NCBI RefSeq assembly: GCF_000739655.1
Contig: NZ_BATR01000179.1
Coordinates: forward strand, 1-36,832
From: Verrucomicrobium sp. BvORR106
Lineage (GTDB): Bacteria; Verrucomicrobiota; Verrucomicrobiia; Verrucomicrobiales; Verrucomicrobiaceae
Direction of reading: 5' to 3'
DNA: 36,832 nucleotides
The translations under genes and the position numbers were made by a program. The notes below the pieces were generated by a model. It saw only the letters and a program-made list of their open reading frames with translations. It did not search any database and was not told where the DNA came from. Positions within the stretch are counted from its first letter, which is position 1. Each line of letters starts with the position of its first letter. Shown here in pieces: positions 22,911 to 32,000 of the stretch.

Positions 22911-24311
22911 ATGCGGCCCCCCACTCTCTCTTTTGGCCTACTCCCCCTCTTCGCCATGACCTTGGCGATGGCACCAGCTCATGGTGCCACCATCACCAAG
23001 CTCATCGATTTCAACAATTCCGGCACCCGGGAAAGTGTGCAGAACCCGATGAGCACCCCTCTGGTGATCGGGTCGGAATTGTGGTTCACCTCAGAAGGAG
23101 GGGGTGAGGTGGGGTTCGGAACGCTGGCGAGCTACAATCTGGCGACCAATACCCTGACAAAGCGATTGGATCTGGGGGTACCCGATGAGGAGACCTTCTA
23201 CGATCAGGGAAATTCACCCACCAGCAGCTTCACCCGGGATGGCAACCTTCTCTACTACACCACCACGCGTGGTGGCACTGGAGACCGTGGCACGCTGAAT
23301 GTGTACAATACCACCACGGGCAGCAATACCGTCCTGTGGAACTCCCCCACCAACAGCCCCGCCACCAACCCCAACACCCCTTCAGGGAATGTTGCCGTCG
23401 TGGATCGTGGTGCCGCTGGCAAGGATGTCTATTTCATGACCGGCAACGGCGGTGCCAGCGGCTCCGGCTTCGGCACCATTCAGCGCTACAACACAGTGTC
23501 GGGTGTCACGAGCACGGTGTATGAATTTGCGGGAGGAGCCACCGCGGGCCGCCAGCCCTTCGAGGGCTTCACCCAGGTCGGTAACAAACTCTACTTCAAC
23601 ACCTTCACCGGCGGCAACGCCACCACCACGGGACAGACCCCAGCCTCCGGAAACGGAGCCGGAACGCTCTCAGCTCTGGATGTAACGACAAGCGGAAGTG
23701 AATCCCTCGCGACGTTGGCGCTCCTGCCACTAGGCGACGGCTCCACCCGCCTCCCCGCGCACAACCCCTTCTACAGCGCGGCGCAGAACGCCTTGTTCTT
23801 CACCACGGTGGGTACGGCAGCCCAGCCCGGCAGCCTGCAGAAGTTTGACTTTGCCACCGGCACGCTCACCACCCTCTACGAGGTAACCGGTGCCCCCACC
23901 TCCTCCGGTCCGTTCCCGGACGGTCGCTACATCTACGGCTCCGCCTTTGAGTGGGGTGGCTCCCTCTACTACGCCACACGCCAGGGTGGAGCCCTCGGCG
24001 GAGGCACGATCAACCAGTTTGACCTGGCGACCTCCACCAACACAGTCCTGTACAACCTCAGCTCCGATACAGGAAACAACTTGGGTGGTGACGTGCAGAG
24101 CGGCTTCGCCTTCTCCGACTGGGACGGCATTCCCGCCCTCTACCTGCTCACGCGCCAGGGCGGCCTCTACGACCACGGCACCTTGCTGCGCATCGATCTG
24201 GTGCCAGAGCCCTCCCGCGCCCTGCTCCTCATGGCCGGACTGGCCACCGCCTTCCTTCGTCGTCGTCGCCCGGCTTCCTTCCCCCATTCCCTCAGCCCTT
24301 TTATTTCATGA
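22911..24311 (+). CDS. PEP-CTERM protein with GloVer tandem repeats
   Basis: A 466-residue exported protein. A signal peptide (LSFGLLPLFAMTLAMAPAHG) leads into a beta-propeller-like body with repeats of the Gloeobacter/Verrucomicrobium type: GTLNVYNTTTGSNTVLW, GTIQRYNTVSGVTSTVYEF, GSLQKFDFATGTLTTLYEV and GTINQFDLATSTNTVLYNL, each preceded by a GG or GSL strand. The C-terminus is a PEP-CTERM sorting signal: VPEPS, a hydrophobic helix (RALLLMAGLATAFL) and RRRR, followed by about 15 further residues, longer than usual. Such proteins are processed by an exosortase, not seen here. Its stop overlaps the pseudopilin start (ATGA), so the two are coupled. Confidence 0.88.
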   Translation: MRPPTLSFGLLPLFAMTLAMAPAHGATITKLIDFNNSGTRESVQNPMSTPLVIGSELWFTSEGGGEVGFGTLASYNLATNTLTKRLDLGVPDEETFYDQGNSPTSSFTRDGNLLYYTTTRGGTGDRGTLNVYNTTTGSNTVLWNSPTNSPATNPNTPSGNVAVVDRGAAGKDVYFMTGNGGASGSGFGTIQRYNTVSGVTSTVYEFAGGATAGRQPFEGFTQVGNKLYFNTFTGGNATTTGQTPASGNGAGTLSALDVTTSGSESLATLALLPLGDGSTRLPAHNPFYSAAQNALFFTTVGTAAQPGSLQKFDFATGTLTTLYEVTGAPTSSGPFPDGRYIYGSAFEWGGSLYYATRQGGALGGGTINQFDLATSTNTVLYNLSSDTGNNLGGDVQSGFAFSDWDGIPALYLLTRQGGLYDHGTLLRIDLVPEPSRALLLMAGLATAFLRRRRPASFPHSLSPFIS

Positions 24312-24892
24312 AACCCACCCCGCCCAAAGGATTCACGCTCGTGGAACTGCTGGTCACCATCGTGATCCTCGCCATCCTAGCGACCATCGGCTTCAGCGGC
24401 TACAACGCCATCAAACTAAAAGCCCTCTGTGTCAAAGACATCACCCAGATGCGGAAGATCGGCAACGGTGTGCTCGCCCGCGCGGCGGAGAACAACGGCT
24501 ACTTCTACACGCGTGAGGAGATCGGCAACTCCTCGTTCCGCGCCTATCCCGACAAACTGAGCCTCTGCCAGATCCTGGATCCCTGGCTGGAAGACAAGGA
24601 TGTCTGGATGAGCCCACGCCCCAATCCCAAGCTGGTTCGGTATGGCAACACCTATGCCTGGTCCCGTGCTCCGGACGTCACCCAGAAATCTCTGGGCATG
24701 CAGCAGAACCTGGGCAAGCTGCTTTTGCTCTGGAACGCCCACACCTTCACCATCCCCAGTGTGAAGAATGTCGCAGAATCCTCCAGCAACGGCGGCCCGC
24801 GCAATGCGTCCAAGCAGTATTACTTCTATCCCTGGCAAAACGGAAAAGCCATCAACTGGCTGTACGCCGACGGACATGTGGAGACACGCTAG
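24308..24892 (+). CDS. Type II secretion/type IV pilin-like pseudopilin
   Basis: A 194-residue protein with a classical prepilin N-terminus: short basic leader (MKPTPPKG), then FTLVELLVTIVILAILATIGFSGY. Cleavage and methylation by a prepilin peptidase would follow Gly8, with Glu13 as the conserved fifth residue. The remaining part is a globular domain ending in NWLYADGHVETR, the ADGHVE ending seen in many Verrucomicrobiota and Planctomycetota prepilin-like proteins. It starts inside the stop of the GloVer gene and its end overlaps the cytochrome peroxidase start by 17 nt. It is probably a minor pseudopilin; no secretion machinery is encoded in the window. Confidence 0.92.
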   Translation: MKPTPPKGFTLVELLVTIVILAILATIGFSGYNAIKLKALCVKDITQMRKIGNGVLARAAENNGYFYTREEIGNSSFRAYPDKLSLCQILDPWLEDKDVWMSPRPNPKLVRYGNTYAWSRAPDVTQKSLGMQQNLGKLLLLWNAHTFTIPSVKNVAESSSNGGPRNASKQYYFYPWQNGKAINWLYADGHVETR

Positions 24893-26126
24893 CCTGTTCC
24901 GTCCATCACTCGTCCTCAGCATGCTGACCCTCCTGAGTGGCAGCATGCTGCTGCACGCCCAGGATCCTGCTGCGGAGGAGGGCGAGAGCGCTGAAGCAGC
25001 GGATCGGTCCGCCACCGCCGCCCTACCGGAGCGTGACCCGGCCCTGCTCGCCGCCCTAACCGCAGACTTGAGGCAGCGTTACAGCAAATCTGCCAAGGAG
25101 TGGCCGACTCCGGAGATCGATCCAGGCGTAGTCTACGCAGAACTCAGCACACCCACCATTCCAGCTGGTCCACCCGACAATCCAACCTCTCCCGCTAAGG
25201 CCACGCTGGGCCTGAGCCTCTTTTTTGATCCCCGACTCTCGGGCAGCCAGCAGATCTCCTGCGCCAACTGCCACAGTCCGGAGCTGGGCTGGGCCGATGG
25301 TCGGTCCTTTGCTGCTGGGAACTTCCGGCGCACTCTGAAACGTCACACCCCTTCCCTGCTGGGAATTGGCCATGCTGCCACGTTTTTTTGGGACGGCCGC
25401 CAGAGCACCCTGGAAGACCAGGCGACCGAGGTGATCACCAACCCGGATGAAATGGCTGGAGATCCCAGTGAGGTCGTGGCTCGCCTGCAGAAGGAGTCGG
25501 AGTTTTACGCACCGCTCTTCACCAAGGCCTTTGGCGATGCCACCATCGATTTCCAGCGCGTGGTGCAGGCGCTGGCCGCCTTTCAGCGCAGCCTCAAGGT
25601 GGGACGCGCCCCGTTTGACAAGTTCATCGCGGGCAAGCCGGGCTCCCTCAGCGATGCTGCAGTCCGGGGGCTACACCTTTTCCGCACCAAAGGACGCTGC
25701 CTGAACTGCCACCAGGGCCCCATGTTGCAAAGCGACACCTTTCACAACCTCGGCCTCACCTACTACGGCCGGAAATACGAGGACCTGGGGCGCTACAAGG
25801 TGACGGGCAAACCTGAGGATGTGGGTCGGTTCAAGACTCCAACCCTCCGCAATGTCGCCCGCACCGGCCCCTGGATGCACAACGGACTCTTTCCCTCTCT
25901 GGATGGCGTCCTGCGCCTCTACAACGCCGGCATGCCCCGCCCCCGCCCCAAGGCCGGCCAGGAGAATGATCCCCTCTTTCCCAAAACGGACGCCCTCTTG
26001 AAGCCCCTAAAAATGGATGCGGGGGAACTGGCGGACCTGAAGGCCTTTCTGGAGGCGTTGAACGAGCCCCAGGTGCGCATCCTTTCCCAGCCATTCCCTC
26101 CCATTGCCCCCTCGCAAGGAAGCTGA
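24876..26126 (+). CDS. Di-haem cytochrome c peroxidase (MauG/CCP family)
   Basis: A 416-residue protein if it starts at ATG 24876, inside the pseudopilin gene; a later ATG (24921) would also leave a signal peptide (MLTLLSGSMLLHAQ). Two haem c sites are present: CANCH (129-133) and CLNCH (275-279). The family motif LGLSLFFDPRLSGSQQISCANCH is clear (key residues LFFDPRLS), as is RFKTPTLRNVARTGPWMHNG around residues 318-336, with the distal-haem Met334 candidate. The enzyme would act in the periplasm, reducing hydrogen peroxide or oxidising a protein or small-molecule partner. Grouping with a pseudopilin and a PEP-CTERM protein in one operon is unusual. Confidence 0.94.
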   Translation: MWRHASLFRPSLVLSMLTLLSGSMLLHAQDPAAEEGESAEAADRSATAALPERDPALLAALTADLRQRYSKSAKEWPTPEIDPGVVYAELSTPTIPAGPPDNPTSPAKATLGLSLFFDPRLSGSQQISCANCHSPELGWADGRSFAAGNFRRTLKRHTPSLLGIGHAATFFWDGRQSTLEDQATEVITNPDEMAGDPSEVVARLQKESEFYAPLFTKAFGDATIDFQRVVQALAAFQRSLKVGRAPFDKFIAGKPGSLSDAAVRGLHLFRTKGRCLNCHQGPMLQSDTFHNLGLTYYGRKYEDLGRYKVTGKPEDVGRFKTPTLRNVARTGPWMHNGLFPSLDGVLRLYNAGMPRPRPKAGQENDPLFPKTDALLKPLKMDAGELADLKAFLEALNEPQVRILSQPFPPIAPSQGS

Positions 26127-26168
26127 TACGCAGGAAAGGGATCCTCGCATCAGGGCAGGCCTGTACAC

Positions 26169-26203
26169 GGTGGGCGCAAGGCCGGGGTTTGCCCCGGCCC
26201 ACC
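26169..26203. repeat. GC-rich hairpin after the cytochrome peroxidase gene
   Basis: The stem GGCCGGGG (26180-26187) pairs with CCCCGGCC (26192-26199), and GGTG (26169-26172) with CACC (26200-26203) outside an internal bulge. It lies in the 135-bp gap before the glycosyltransferase gene. It is not followed by a T-run on the plus strand, so it is not a classical terminator. Confidence 0.6.
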
Positions 26204-26261
26204 AACGCATTGCAAAAAAAAGTTCCGCGCCTAGCGTGATGTCATCTTCCTCCGAACATCC

Positions 26262-27947
26262 ATGCAGGCCCGGCATTGTGTCGTTGCCCCCTTCCACCCG
26301 GCAGCGGCCTCTGACGAGTGGCTGGAGCTCATCCGTGCCCATTGCCTGGGGCTGGCGACCTGGCTGCAGAGCCAGGGCCAGAAGGTGACCCTCTTGTTTG
26401 CCTTTGGCGGAGAGTCGCACGGCGAGGACACCCCCCTGCCCCTGATTGCGGGAGTGGAGCAGAGCTTTCTGCCCCTGCCTGAAGGGACCCATCTTCACCT
26501 CCCTCCTTGTGTTAACCTCGAACTCTCGGTCCGGGTAGCGGATTTTCTTGGCACACGGGAGTTTGACTTCATCCATTTTCAGGATTGGAAGAGCACCGGC
26601 TTCGTGGCATTGCAACGACGCCGCACCCTGGGACTGCCTGGCGGTCCCGTGATCACTACCACGCTGCATGGGGGAACGGAACGCGAGATGGAATCCCTTC
26701 GCTGCTTCCCGGCCGGCACCGTGGATCATCTGGTAAACGGCCACGGGGAGAGGTGGTCCATCCAGCATGCGGACGTCGCCATCCTGCCCGCTGGGGAAAT
26801 GGAAAACTGGGGACACGAACACCACTGGGAGTTTCCTATAACTCGGGTCACCCTGCCGCTCTTCGGCACGGACCAGAGGGCTGACACTGCCTGGGCATCG
26901 TGGCTCCCGGCTCTGCTGGAAATGAGGCCGCGCAGCTTCGGCCCCGCGGCACCGGCGGAGGCCCCACCCAAGCTCACCGTGTGCATGGCCCACCACAATC
27001 ACGGGGCCTATCTGGCAGCGGCTCTCGAGTCCCTGTCCGCGCAGACCCTATCCAGCTTCACGGTCATCGTCGTGGATGACGGCTCCACGGACGCAGAATC
27101 GATCGAGACCTTCAGTGCGCTGGAAAGCCAGCATGAGCACCGGGGCTGGAAGTTCATCCGGTCCATCAACCGCGGAGCCTCGGGAGCGAGGAATCACGCC
27201 GCCCGCCAGGCCCCCACCCAGCACCTGGTGTTCATGGATTCCGACAACATCGCCCGGCCGGAGATGCTGGAAATTCTCAGCCAGTCCCTGCACCGTTCGG
27301 GCGCGGATGCGCTGACCTGCCACTTTCAGTTGTTTGCAGGAGAAGTTCCCTCCCCCACCCGTGCTGACTCCTGGTTCGCGGAATATCATGCCGTCGGCCC
27401 CTGCCTTGAAGCCGGCTTCCTGACCAACGTTTTCGGCGACACCAATTTCATCATCCGCTCCGAGGTGTTTCACAAGCTGGGAGGGTTTCGCGAACTCCCC
27501 GGCTTCAGCCTCGAGGATTGGGATTTCCTCAGCCGGCTCGTTCATTCGGGACATGACTTGGAGGTGGTTCCACAGTCGCTCTTCTACTACCGCCACCTAT
27601 CCGACAGTTTCAGCCGCAGAGGCGCCTTCCATACGAATCACCTGCGAGTGATTCAACCCATGATGGACGCCTCGCCCCTCTGGGTAAAGCGCGCGCTGCT
27701 CGCATGGTTTGGCAGCGAAGGTCCAGGTCAATTCGGCAGGCAGCAGGGATACCTTCAGCTACAGGAGAAGATCGCCAGCTTGACCGCCCAGGTCGAACGG
27801 CTCCAGCAAGAGCGTGCAGAAGACAAAGAACGCTTGAAATCCGCCAAGGAAAAAGCGTCCCGCTTGCGGGACAAACTGCAGGCAGAGAAAACCCGGACCA
27901 GCAAGTTCGGCCACAAACTACGACGGCTGTTTTTCGGCGGGCAGTGA
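26262..27947 (+). CDS. Two-part glycosyltransferase: GT-B-like N-terminal half plus GT2 domain
   Basis: A 561-residue cytoplasmic protein. Residues about 1-215 resemble only the N-terminal (acceptor) Rossmann half of a GT4/GT5-type enzyme: GLATWLQSQGQKVTLLFAF, then FDFIHFQDWKSTGFVALQRR and ITTTLHGGTEREM. The donor half is missing. A complete family 2 (GT-A) domain follows from about residue 235: KLTVCMAHHNHGAYLAAALESL, the VVDDGST motif near 270, the metal-binding MDSDN near 325, and LEDWDF near 417 as catalytic-base region. The last about 70 residues form a coiled coil (ASLTAQVERLQQERAEDKERL) ending in a basic tail. It probably adds a sugar to a surface polysaccharide or glycan; donor and acceptor are unknown. 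Confidence 0.88.
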   Translation: MQARHCVVAPFHPAAASDEWLELIRAHCLGLATWLQSQGQKVTLLFAFGGESHGEDTPLPLIAGVEQSFLPLPEGTHLHLPPCVNLELSVRVADFLGTREFDFIHFQDWKSTGFVALQRRRTLGLPGGPVITTTLHGGTEREMESLRCFPAGTVDHLVNGHGERWSIQHADVAILPAGEMENWGHEHHWEFPITRVTLPLFGTDQRADTAWASWLPALLEMRPRSFGPAAPAEAPPKLTVCMAHHNHGAYLAAALESLSAQTLSSFTVIVVDDGSTDAESIETFSALESQHEHRGWKFIRSINRGASGARNHAARQAPTQHLVFMDSDNIARPEMLEILSQSLHRSGADALTCHFQLFAGEVPSPTRADSWFAEYHAVGPCLEAGFLTNVFGDTNFIIRSEVFHKLGGFRELPGFSLEDWDFLSRLVHSGHDLEVVPQSLFYYRHLSDSFSRRGAFHTNHLRVIQPMMDASPLWVKRALLAWFGSEGPGQFGRQQGYLQLQEKIASLTAQVERLQQERAEDKERLKSAKEKASRLRDKLQAEKTRTSKFGHKLRRLFFGGQ

Positions 27948-28069
27948 GGACATGGCGGGGAAATCCGCCACGGCCACAAGCCGGAAGTCTCAGCGAGATT
28001 CCGGTCCCGCATGTGAGCGAAGGAACCGCCCTCGCTCTCGACACCAAGCCTCCTCTCCTCAACTCCTCT

Positions 28070-28185
28070 ATGCCGAAGGCATCACAGAGGGTAGCCGGAG
28101 GTCGAGGGAGCGTAGCGACTGACACCCCTGGTAACTTCCTGTATCTCCCCGATCCTGAAGGGGTCGCAGAACCGCCCGGCTTCCC
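28070..28185 (+). repeat. 116-bp hairpin repeat, copy A
   Basis: It begins with the small palindrome ATGCC GAA GGCAT, followed by an imperfect long stem (CCGGAGGT..ACCCCTGG) around GGGAGCGTAGCG, and a second hairpin CGATCC..GGGTCG. The same 116-bp element recurs at 28535-28650 and 28830-28945. The gap 27948-29051 between two converging genes carries this and related repeats, and no credible gene. Confidence 0.85.
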
Positions 28186-28433
28186 GCCATACATCTTCCC
28201 CCCTTCACCTCACGGGCCGATCGACTGAGCGGGGCTGGGAACCCCCGCCTCCTTTATTTCCTCATCCCCCTCACTCCTGATTTGAACGTCACCCCCTCCG
28301 GCACACGTCGTCGATAGCCCCTCGACGCCACACCATGCTCTCGACACCCAACATCCCCGCCAGCCGGAAAAGGAGGCGGGATCTCCGGTCCCGCGGGTGG
28401 CCGAAGCAACAACACTCCCTCCCGGCCACCACG

Positions 28434-28728
28434 CCTCCTCACCACCCATCACCTCAGGGGCCACTCGAATGAGCAGACCTGCCCTCACCTCCTCAATCGG
28501 CCGGCAGCCCTCCTCGAACATTCGCCTTCCCCCTATGCCGAAGGCATCACAGAAGGTAGCCGGGGGTCAAGGGAGCGTAGCGACCGACACCCCCGGTAAC
28601 TTCCTCTATCCCCCGACCCAGAAAGGGTCGCAGAACCGCCCAGCTTCCCCCAGATCCCATGTCACCCGACCCACCTCCGAAGCTGCACTCAACCACAGCA
28701 AGAGCCGAGACGGCTCTTCTACCTTACC
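28434..28728 (+). repeat. 295-bp tandem repeat unit, first copy
   Basis: The unit aligns along its whole length with 28729-29023 without length change. It contains the 116-bp element at 28535-28650, whose stem is CCGGGGGT..ACCCCCGG, and a downstream hairpin AGAGCCG..CGGCTCT at 28701-28717. An older, more divergent copy of the sequence just before this unit (28361-28434) can be recognised at about 27990-28060. Confidence 0.85.
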
Positions 28729-29023
28729 CCTCCTCACCGCCCATCACCTCAGGGGCCACTCGAATGAGCAGGCCTGCTCCCACCTCCTCAATCGACCGGC
28801 GGCCCTCCTCGGACAATCGCCTTCCCCCGATGCCGAAGGCATCACAGAAGGTAGCCGGGGGTCGAGGGAGCGTAGCGACCGACACCCCCGGTAACTTCCC
28901 ACATCCCCCGACCCTGAAGGGGTCGCAGAGCCGCCCAGCTTCCCCCAAACTCCCTTTCACCCGGTCCACTTCCAAGGCTACGCGCAACCACAACAAGAAC
29001 CGGGACGGTTCTTCTACCTTGAT
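28729..29023 (+). repeat. 295-bp tandem repeat unit, second copy
   Basis: It contains the 116-bp element at 28830-28945 and the hairpin AGAACCG..CGGTTCT at 28996-29012. In that hairpin one G-C pair of the first copy is an A-T pair here, so the stem is kept by a double change. A third copy begins at 29024 but is cut off after about 17 bp, shortly before the stop codon of the DUF1549 gene. Confidence 0.85.
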
Positions 29024-29051
29024 CTTCCTCACCGCCCAGCTGCCCCGACCC

Positions 29052-32000
29052 TCAATGATTAAACAAAAACGCCGGTGAGTTAATCAACGCCCACGCCAGA
29101 TCCTGCGCCGCCGTCAGCCGTTGGTTGGCCATCTGCAGCTTGCTCAGCTCCGCATCGCGACGCAATTGCACCAGCTTGGGATCGAGTTGAATCGGGTTCT
29201 TCGCATCAACCAGCACGCCATCCAGCTCTTTCAACTTCGCATCTTCCGGCAAAGGTTTGCTCACTGCCACCACCTGCTGCTGGGCCTTCTGATACCCCAG
29301 ATCAGTCAACAGATACCCATCCTTCAATGCCGCCTGCTGCTCCTTGCTGCGCTTGTCCGGCATCAGACGCACAGCCTCCGCCACCACTTGGGAGGCACCA
29401 AACCGCAATGGCGCCTGGGCGGTCGTCACGGAGATCTTGAACCGCCCCAACTGATACCGCTGCCGCTGAAAGCCCTGCTGCATGACGATGGTAAACTGCG
29501 TACCTTCCTCGTACCCGGTCGTGGCGGGGTCCGTCTCAAACACGGCCTGCTGATACCGCCCCGTGTTGGGCGAGACTGCCCAGCCACGATCTGCCACATC
29601 GCGATTGCCATTCACAGAGGCGGCCGCGGAGAAGTCCTTCTGCTCAAAAGTGGCCTTAGGAGCCAGGAGCTTCACCGCCCCCTTCAGATCCGCATTGCGC
29701 TTGGGCGCGCCCGGCGCCTTCTGCCCGGCGGGCGTCTGACTCACCATGAACTCGGTGAGCACGAAGTTGCCGTCTGGTGCCAGGCCGGGGCCGTTGTTGG
29801 GCAGACGCACATCCGGCAGGGCCTCGATCTTGATGCCCGTGATGCCTTTCAGGTTCGTGCTGCCCCGCAACGTGTAGATCGCGTCCACATTGGGCCCCTC
29901 GGGCGTGCCAGTGACGAAGAGAGAGCCATCCAGCTGCTTCTCAATCTTCTGCACCCCCTTGGCATCCACCACGGTCAGATCCAGCGGCACCCACACGGTG
30001 GAGAGGTCCACGTACGGCTCCCAGGCCTCCTGCTTTGGCGTCGCAGCCTGCACCAGCGCCGCGGAGGCTTCCTCCGCCTTCTTGATCGCGACGGCCCGGT
30101 CGGCCTCTTTCTTGGCCACCACGGGGGCCTGTTCTTTCTTATAACCTTCCAGCGTGTTCTCCGCTGTGGCGATCTTGTCGCGACGCTCCTGCTCCATGCG
30201 GGCGATCTCCGGGGCCTGCTTCACCTCCTGCGCACTCCACTCGGCCAGGAGCCCCTTGTTCTCTGCATCCATGCCCGCCATGGCCGCCAGGGCGGCTTTG
30301 ATCTCCTGCGGCGTGGGCGGACGGTTCAGGATGCGCATGAAGAGCTCCTCCACGAGCTTGCCATCATCCGGAATCTCCTTGGCCAGCTTGGCAATGGCAT
30401 TGCCGGGATCGCTGATGGCATCGCCCACCGTGGGTCCGCTGATGAGCGCCATCACAGGGCCAAGCTGCACATCGTTGCTGCGCTCGCACTCACAGGCGCT
30501 CTCGCGCACCGGGCGGCCAAAGTTACCCAGGAACCCATCGGGGATCTTGGTCTGGGAATCGGCAAGCTGGGCGGCCCGGGTACCAGGAGCCACACCGGGG
30601 ATCTTGCTGGTGGCACCGGTCACCGTGTAGATGGCGTCAAACAGCGCTTCCGCCGGCAGACGGCGGGCTTTGGCATGGCTGTAGTTGATCTTGTCGTCCT
30701 CATTCCATTTGTTGGTCGAAATGCCCAACTGGTAGGTGCGGGACTTGCAGATCATCTGCATGAGGTGCCGGACGTTGAAACCGCTGTTGGTGAACTCCTG
30801 GGTCAGGTAGCTCAGCAGTTCGGGATTGCTCGGCGGATTGCCCGCGCGAATGTCATCCAGCGGCTCGATCACGCCCGTGCCGGTGAGGTAGCCCCAGATG
30901 CGGTTGGCATAACTCATGGCAAAGTACTGATTGTCCGCACTGGTCATCCACGAGGCGAGTTGCTCGCGCCGCGGTGCCTCCTGCGGAGTCGCGAACTTCA
31001 CTGGGTACGGGAACTCCGGTGCGGCGGGCTTGTTCGTGCGCAGGTGGATCATCTCCCCCTTGCCCGTGTCCTTCACAATCTCGAACAGCGGCTTGGCCCC
31101 TTCCACCGCCGTACCACCGATGTTCCGCTCCCCACTCGCCGGATCACGATCAAACCCGATCTGGGAGAAGAACGCCGCGGTCTGGTAGTACTGGTCCTGG
31201 TTCCACTTCTCAAACGGGTGGTCATGGCACTTGTTGCAGTTGAACCGGATGGCCAGGAAGAGGTGCGTGGTGTTCTCCATCGTCTCCTCGGGTGTGCGCA
31301 GGATCTTGTAGTAGCTCGCAGCGGGATGCTCCTTGTTGGACCCTGAAGCCGTGAGGATCGAGTAAACAAACTTGTCATAGGGCAGGTTGGACTCCACCTG
31401 CGTGCGGATCCATTCGCGGAACATCTTCGCCCCTTCATCGCCCAGGAACTTGCTGTTCACCTGCAGCATGTCCGCCCACTTGTTGGCCCACTGGTCCACA
31501 AAGGCGGGGCTGCCAATGAGCTTGTCCACCAGCAAATCCCGCTTCACCCGGGACTCGGCGGGATCGGCCAGAAAGGCGCGAACCTCTGCGGCCGAAGGCG
31601 GCAGACCGGTGAGGTCCAGATAGACGCGACGGAGGAAGTCGGTGTCGCTGCACAGCTCAGAGGGCAGGATCTTCATGCGCTGCCATTTGGCGGCGACGTA
31701 TTCATCGATCTTGTTGTGCGTGGGCGGCTCCACCCAGGCGAAGCCGGAGCGGTCCCCCATGACGGTGATGGTGGTGGCGGCATAGGCCCCCTCAAAGCGC
31801 GCCAGCATGGGCGCTTCGCCACGGCGGAGGGTGGTCACCAGGCCCTGCTTGTCGGATTCCGCCACCTCGATATTGCCGCTCTCAATAAAGGCCTCGGCAG
31901 TGACGTCCTTGGTCACGCCATCCGCATAGGTGGCCAGCACCCGCATCTGCTGACGGGAGCCGATCGTCTCCACCACCGGATTGCGTGGCAGCACCTCGAT

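Noticed and set aside
26169-26203. Terminator after the cytochrome peroxidase gene
   Set aside because: The stem is strong, but no T-run follows on the plus strand; the nearby A-run would serve only the minus strand, where no gene ends.
28434-29040. CRISPR array
   Set aside because: The repeats are 295 bp long with a conserved unit throughout, not short repeats with unique spacers, and no cas gene is present.
28397-29078. Open frames of 139-165 codons in the repeat region
   Set aside because: They follow the tandem repeats, with the same peptide repeated, and have no ribosome binding site or family similarity.
29121-31346. 741-codon plus-strand open frame
   Set aside because: It is antisense to the DUF1549/DUF1553 gene and shows no recognisable domain.
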